Source: JADKCL01 sp031415375
GTDB taxonomy: Bacteria; Bacteroidota; Bacteroidia; J057; JADKCL01
NCBI GenBank assembly: GCA_031415375.1
Contig: JANORP010000285.1
Span: 1 to 7,941, forward strand
Direction: 5' to 3'
Length of the DNA: 7,941 bases
The notes below the pieces were generated by a model. It did no database searches. It was not told the DNA's origin and worked only from the letters and a program-made list of their open reading frames with translations. Each line of letters starts with the position of its first letter. Position 1 is the stretch's first letter. This document shows positions 5,522 through 7,941 of the stretch, one piece after another. The position numbers and the translations under genes are program-made.

Positions 5522-7941
5522 ATGAAAATCAAGCACATGTTTGGTCAATCTTGTCGATTGCTGCTCAACGGTATGGCATTGAGCGCAATGCTAATCCTTG
5601 GATCTTGGTTCACTGCGAATAAGGTGATCGCCGAAGGAACCGCCCAGGCAATGCCCAGCGCTGCGAATGGCACGGGCCTGCTTTGCTCCCCGGCTACGGG
5701 CGCAGGCCCACTGCTCGGTGCCGCATCCGAAAACCGTATCAAGTTCAATATCCAGAACCATACGATCGAGGATCTCTATTTTGGTTTGCAATGTCGCACG
5801 CGTACCACACCCGCTACCGGGATTGTCGCCAACGGATTTTACCGCATCATCGACCCGCTTGGCGGAGTCGCATTTGGCCCTACCGCCATTCCTGGCGCTG
5901 GCGCCGGTTTCATCAATACCTATGCCAGCGCCGTCGCCGGCCCCAATGTGGCGGGTCTCAACCCTTCGGGATACACCCCAATTACATTTGATCCAACGAT
6001 GAATGGCGACTATTACATCGAAATATACCGCAGCAATACGGCAGGGGCGACACTTCTTACCGGCAATCCAGGGGAGATGTACAGCATCTACTTTGACTTC
6101 ACGGTTTCTGAAGCCAATTTCACCGTCAAGCCCGGCCGTGTCCATAGCCAAAAATGGTCCTTCATCTGCTATGACCCGCTTTCTGTCAACTTCACCCCGG
6201 GTTTGAACTTTTCCTTCCAAGGCAGCTATTATGCACTTACGCAAGACAGCTCCGTGGTACGGGTGAATTTCCAAAACGGCTTCCGACCATTGGGTTATGT
6301 TTTGGCGATGAACTATTATGGTGTGAACAACACCAGCAACTTCCCCGTGGACCGGATATCGGTTTATACGGGTACTGTCACCCCGGCTTTCCTCGCAGGG
6401 TTCAAGGTCTTCCTCTCGGATCCAGATGCGATAGCCTTTGCGAGATCCTCTGCAGCTGCTGCACCGGCCATCACCAACAACGTCTTTGGTTGCCCCGGCA
6501 ATTATTTTATTCCCTTTTTCATCGACAAACCCGGGGATGTAGCGGTCTTGCTCGACCTCAACGGTGTCCCCGGCTATCAGGTCTCGACTGCAGACGTTGT
6601 GATCGAGCAATATGGACTCGCAGCGGGCAATCACGTGATTTCTTGGAATGGCTTGAACGGCCTCGGCGTGCCTGTTTCGGGCGGCCTTCCTGTCGATATC
6701 ACCGTCACAATCTTCAGGGGGCGCACCAATATCCCTATTTTTGATGCCGAATTGAACCAAAACGGATTTTCGGTCAATGGCATATCACCTGTCGCAGGCG
6801 CACGCAAGCTCTACTGGGCAGACAATACCCTTGCGCCATTTGGCACTTGCCCATCTGGCGCAAGCGTAGCGGTGCAAGGCACCAACAACAGTACCGCTGC
6901 TGGCGTCTCGATGACCAACTCTTTGCTCGGCGTCTTGGGACCCAACCATGCATGGGATGGCGGCGCTACATTTGTGGTTCCAGCGCCTGTACTCGGGATC
7001 GGCTCTGCCACTGTGGAGGCTTGCGACGACTTTGGAAACGCACGCACCGTCAACACCTGGTTTTGGGCCAATGAAGTCGCCTCTACCCCAGTGACGCGTA
7101 TTTTGCCCGACTGCGACATCGACAACGATGGCATCCTTGACAATGTCGATATCGACGACGACAATGATGGCATTCCAGACGTGACAGAGGGCGGTGGCGT
7201 AGATCCCAATGGCGATGCCGACCTAGACGGTGTCCCCAACTTCATCGACCCACAGTTTGCAGGCTTCATCGACATCGACCATGATGGAGTAAACGACAAC
7301 TTTGACACCGACATGGATGGCATCATTGATGCCTATGACGTGGACAGCGACAACGATGGTGTCGCAGATGCCATCGAAGCCAATGGTGGCATTGCTCCTG
7401 TCGGCTTCAACAACGGGACGGGCACATTTACAGGCCCAGTGGGCGCCAACGGCATGCCTGACAATGCTGAAACCGCACCAGGCAGCGGTATCACAATCCT
7501 CGCCAACCCAGACACCGATGGCGACGGCATCCGTGACGCCTATGACCTTGACAGCGACAACGATGGCATTCCAGACAACTACGAAATCCAAACTGGAGGT
7601 GCTCCCTACGTGCCACCATCTGGTGTGGATCTTGACCAAAATGGCCGCGACGATGCCTATGACGGCCTCGGCAGCATCACGCCAACAGATATCGATGGCG
7701 ACGGCCACCCCGATTACCTCGATCTCGATGCCGACAACGACGGCATTCCAGACATCACCGAGAGTGGAAACGGTATTTTTGACATCAACAACGATGGCGA
7801 AATCGACAGCGCCATCGACCTTGATGGCGACGGCCTCATGGATGTGGCCGATGGCACCAACAGCTCGGGCATCCCAACCTTCCTCCCCGGCGGCACAGGC
7901 GACGTGATCGACATCACCAACATCAACAATGGCAACAATGA
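5522..7941 (+). CDS. Large secreted protein with FlgD-like segment and thrombospondin type 3 repeats, 3' end outside window
   Basis: The frame is open from ATG 5522 to the window end: 806 codons without a stop. An N-terminal signal peptide is visible, with K2 and K4, a hydrophobic core at about 12-30 and likely cleavage after VIA (37). This start is preferred over M6, M18 or M23 because it keeps the charged n-region. Residues 38-360 are aromatic- and Asn/Gly-rich beta-type sequence with no family I can name. Residues 365-400 (GLAAGNHVISWNGLNGLG, then VDITVTIFRG) resemble the FlgD-type Ig fold often found before C-terminal sorting domains. Residues 421-520 contain the YWADN, NHAWDGG and RTVNTWFWANE blocks that I associate with large Bacteroidota surface proteins. 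Residues 532-774 carry about 13 aspartate-rich calcium-binding repeats. The missing C-terminus would be expected to hold a type IX secretion or gliding-type sorting domain. The likely role is a calcium-stabilised adhesin or extracellular matrix protein. The gene has its own promoter and is probably not part of the operon. Confidence 0.9.
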   Translation, partial: MKIKHMFGQSCRLLLNGMALSAMLILGSWFTANKVIAEGTAQAMPSAANGTGLLCSPATGAGPLLGAASENRIKFNIQNHTIEDLYFGLQCRTRTTPATGIVANGFYRIIDPLGGVAFGPTAIPGAGAGFINTYASAVAGPNVAGLNPSGYTPITFDPTMNGDYYIEIYRSNTAGATLLTGNPGEMYSIYFDFTVSEANFTVKPGRVHSQKWSFICYDPLSVNFTPGLNFSFQGSYYALTQDSSVVRVNFQNGFRPLGYVLAMNYYGVNNTSNFPVDRISVYTGTVTPAFLAGFKVFLSDPDAIAFARSSAAAAPAITNNVFGCPGNYFIPFFIDKPGDVAVLLDLNGVPGYQVSTADVVIEQYGLAAGNHVISWNGLNGLGVPVSGGLPVDITVTIFRGRTNIPIFDAELNQNGFSVNGISPVAGARKLYWADNTLAPFGTCPSGASVAVQGTNNSTAAGVSMTNSLLGVLGPNHAWDGGATFVVPAPVLGIGSATVEACDDFGNARTVNTWFWANEVASTPVTRILPDCDIDNDGILDNVDIDDDNDGIPDVTEGGGVDPNGDADLDGVPNFIDPQFAGFIDIDHDGVNDNFDTDMDGIIDAYDVDSDNDGVADAIEANGGIAPVGFNNGTGTFTGPVGANGMPDNAETAPGSGITILANPDTDGDGIRDAYDLDSDNDGIPDNYEIQTGGAPYVPPSGVDLDQNGRDDAYDGLGSITPTDIDGDGHPDYLDLDADNDGIPDITESGNGIFDINNDGEIDSAIDLDGDGLMDVADGTNSSGIPTFLPGGTGDVIDITNINNGNN
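7115..7843 (+). repeat. Thrombospondin type 3 (calcium-binding) repeat tract
   Basis: About 13 DxDxDG-type units occur in residues 532-774 of the gene that starts at 5522. Examples are DIDNDGILD (532-540), DIDDDNDGIPD (543-553), DVDSDNDGVAD (606-616), DTDGDGIRD (664-672), DLDSDNDGIPD (675-685), DLDADNDGIPD (734-744) and DLDGDGLMD (766-774). Longer Gly/Asn-rich linkers lie at about 617-663 and 686-702. At DNA level GGCATTCCAGAC recurs near 7157, 7565 and 7741, so the units are related by duplication as well as by function. Such repeats wrap around many Ca2+ ions and form rigid stalks. The pattern recurs towards the edge (GDVIDITN), so the tract may continue beyond it. Confidence 0.9.

Noticed and set aside
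5591..6760. 389-codon minus-strand ORF
   Set aside because: The plus strand carries a continuous 806-codon frame with a consensus promoter, signal peptide and family-typical segments. The minus ORF has no recognisable domain and is a composition-driven shadow.
7302..7907. 201-codon plus-strand ORF in another frame
   Set aside because: It is a frame-shifted reading of the GAC/GAT/GGC-rich calcium repeats, rich in Met/Thr/Ala/Ser, and lies inside the real gene.

Overview
The window looks like a moderate-GC member of the Bacteroidota, possibly close to the Saprospiria; the phylum is fairly secure and the class is a guess. Two promoters match the TTTG-N19-TAnnTTTG pattern of that phylum. Most ribosome binding sites are weak. 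The last gene is a very large secreted protein of the kind Bacteroidota export: signal peptide, FlgD-like Ig segment and aspartate-rich thrombospondin type 3 repeats.

Layout: (1) 1-280 is a non-coding array of four identical 27-bp hairpins set in longer, degenerate repeat units. (2) 372-402 is a promoter driving a compact four-gene, same-strand operon at 443-4869: an FkbH-like HAD protein, a stand-alone acyl carrier protein, an AlgI/DltB-type MBOAT membrane acyltransferase, and a membrane-anchored SGNH/GDSL-like protein. Gaps between these genes are 5, 18 and 3 nt. (3) 4870-5285 is an AT-rich stretch in which no gene is supported. (4) 5286-5316 is a second promoter, followed by a leader of about 200 nt with hairpins and a possible small ORF. 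(5) 5522-7941 is a gene open at the right edge, with 806 codons visible and no stop.

How the genes may work together: FkbH proteins of known function take a glyceryl group from 1,3-bisphosphoglycerate and place it on a carrier protein. MBOAT plus SGNH pairs move acyl groups across the membrane onto extracytoplasmic glycans, as in alginate acetylation, or onto teichoic acid, as in the Dlt system. The operon therefore has the logic of dltABCD with the adenylating loader DltA replaced by FkbH. I infer that it decorates a surface polysaccharide or glycolipid with a glyceryl or related three-carbon acyl group. The substrate and acceptor cannot be read from the sequence.

The strongest plus-strand signal at the right end is the open reading frame from 5522. 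A 389-codon minus-strand ORF across the same bases is an antisense shadow.
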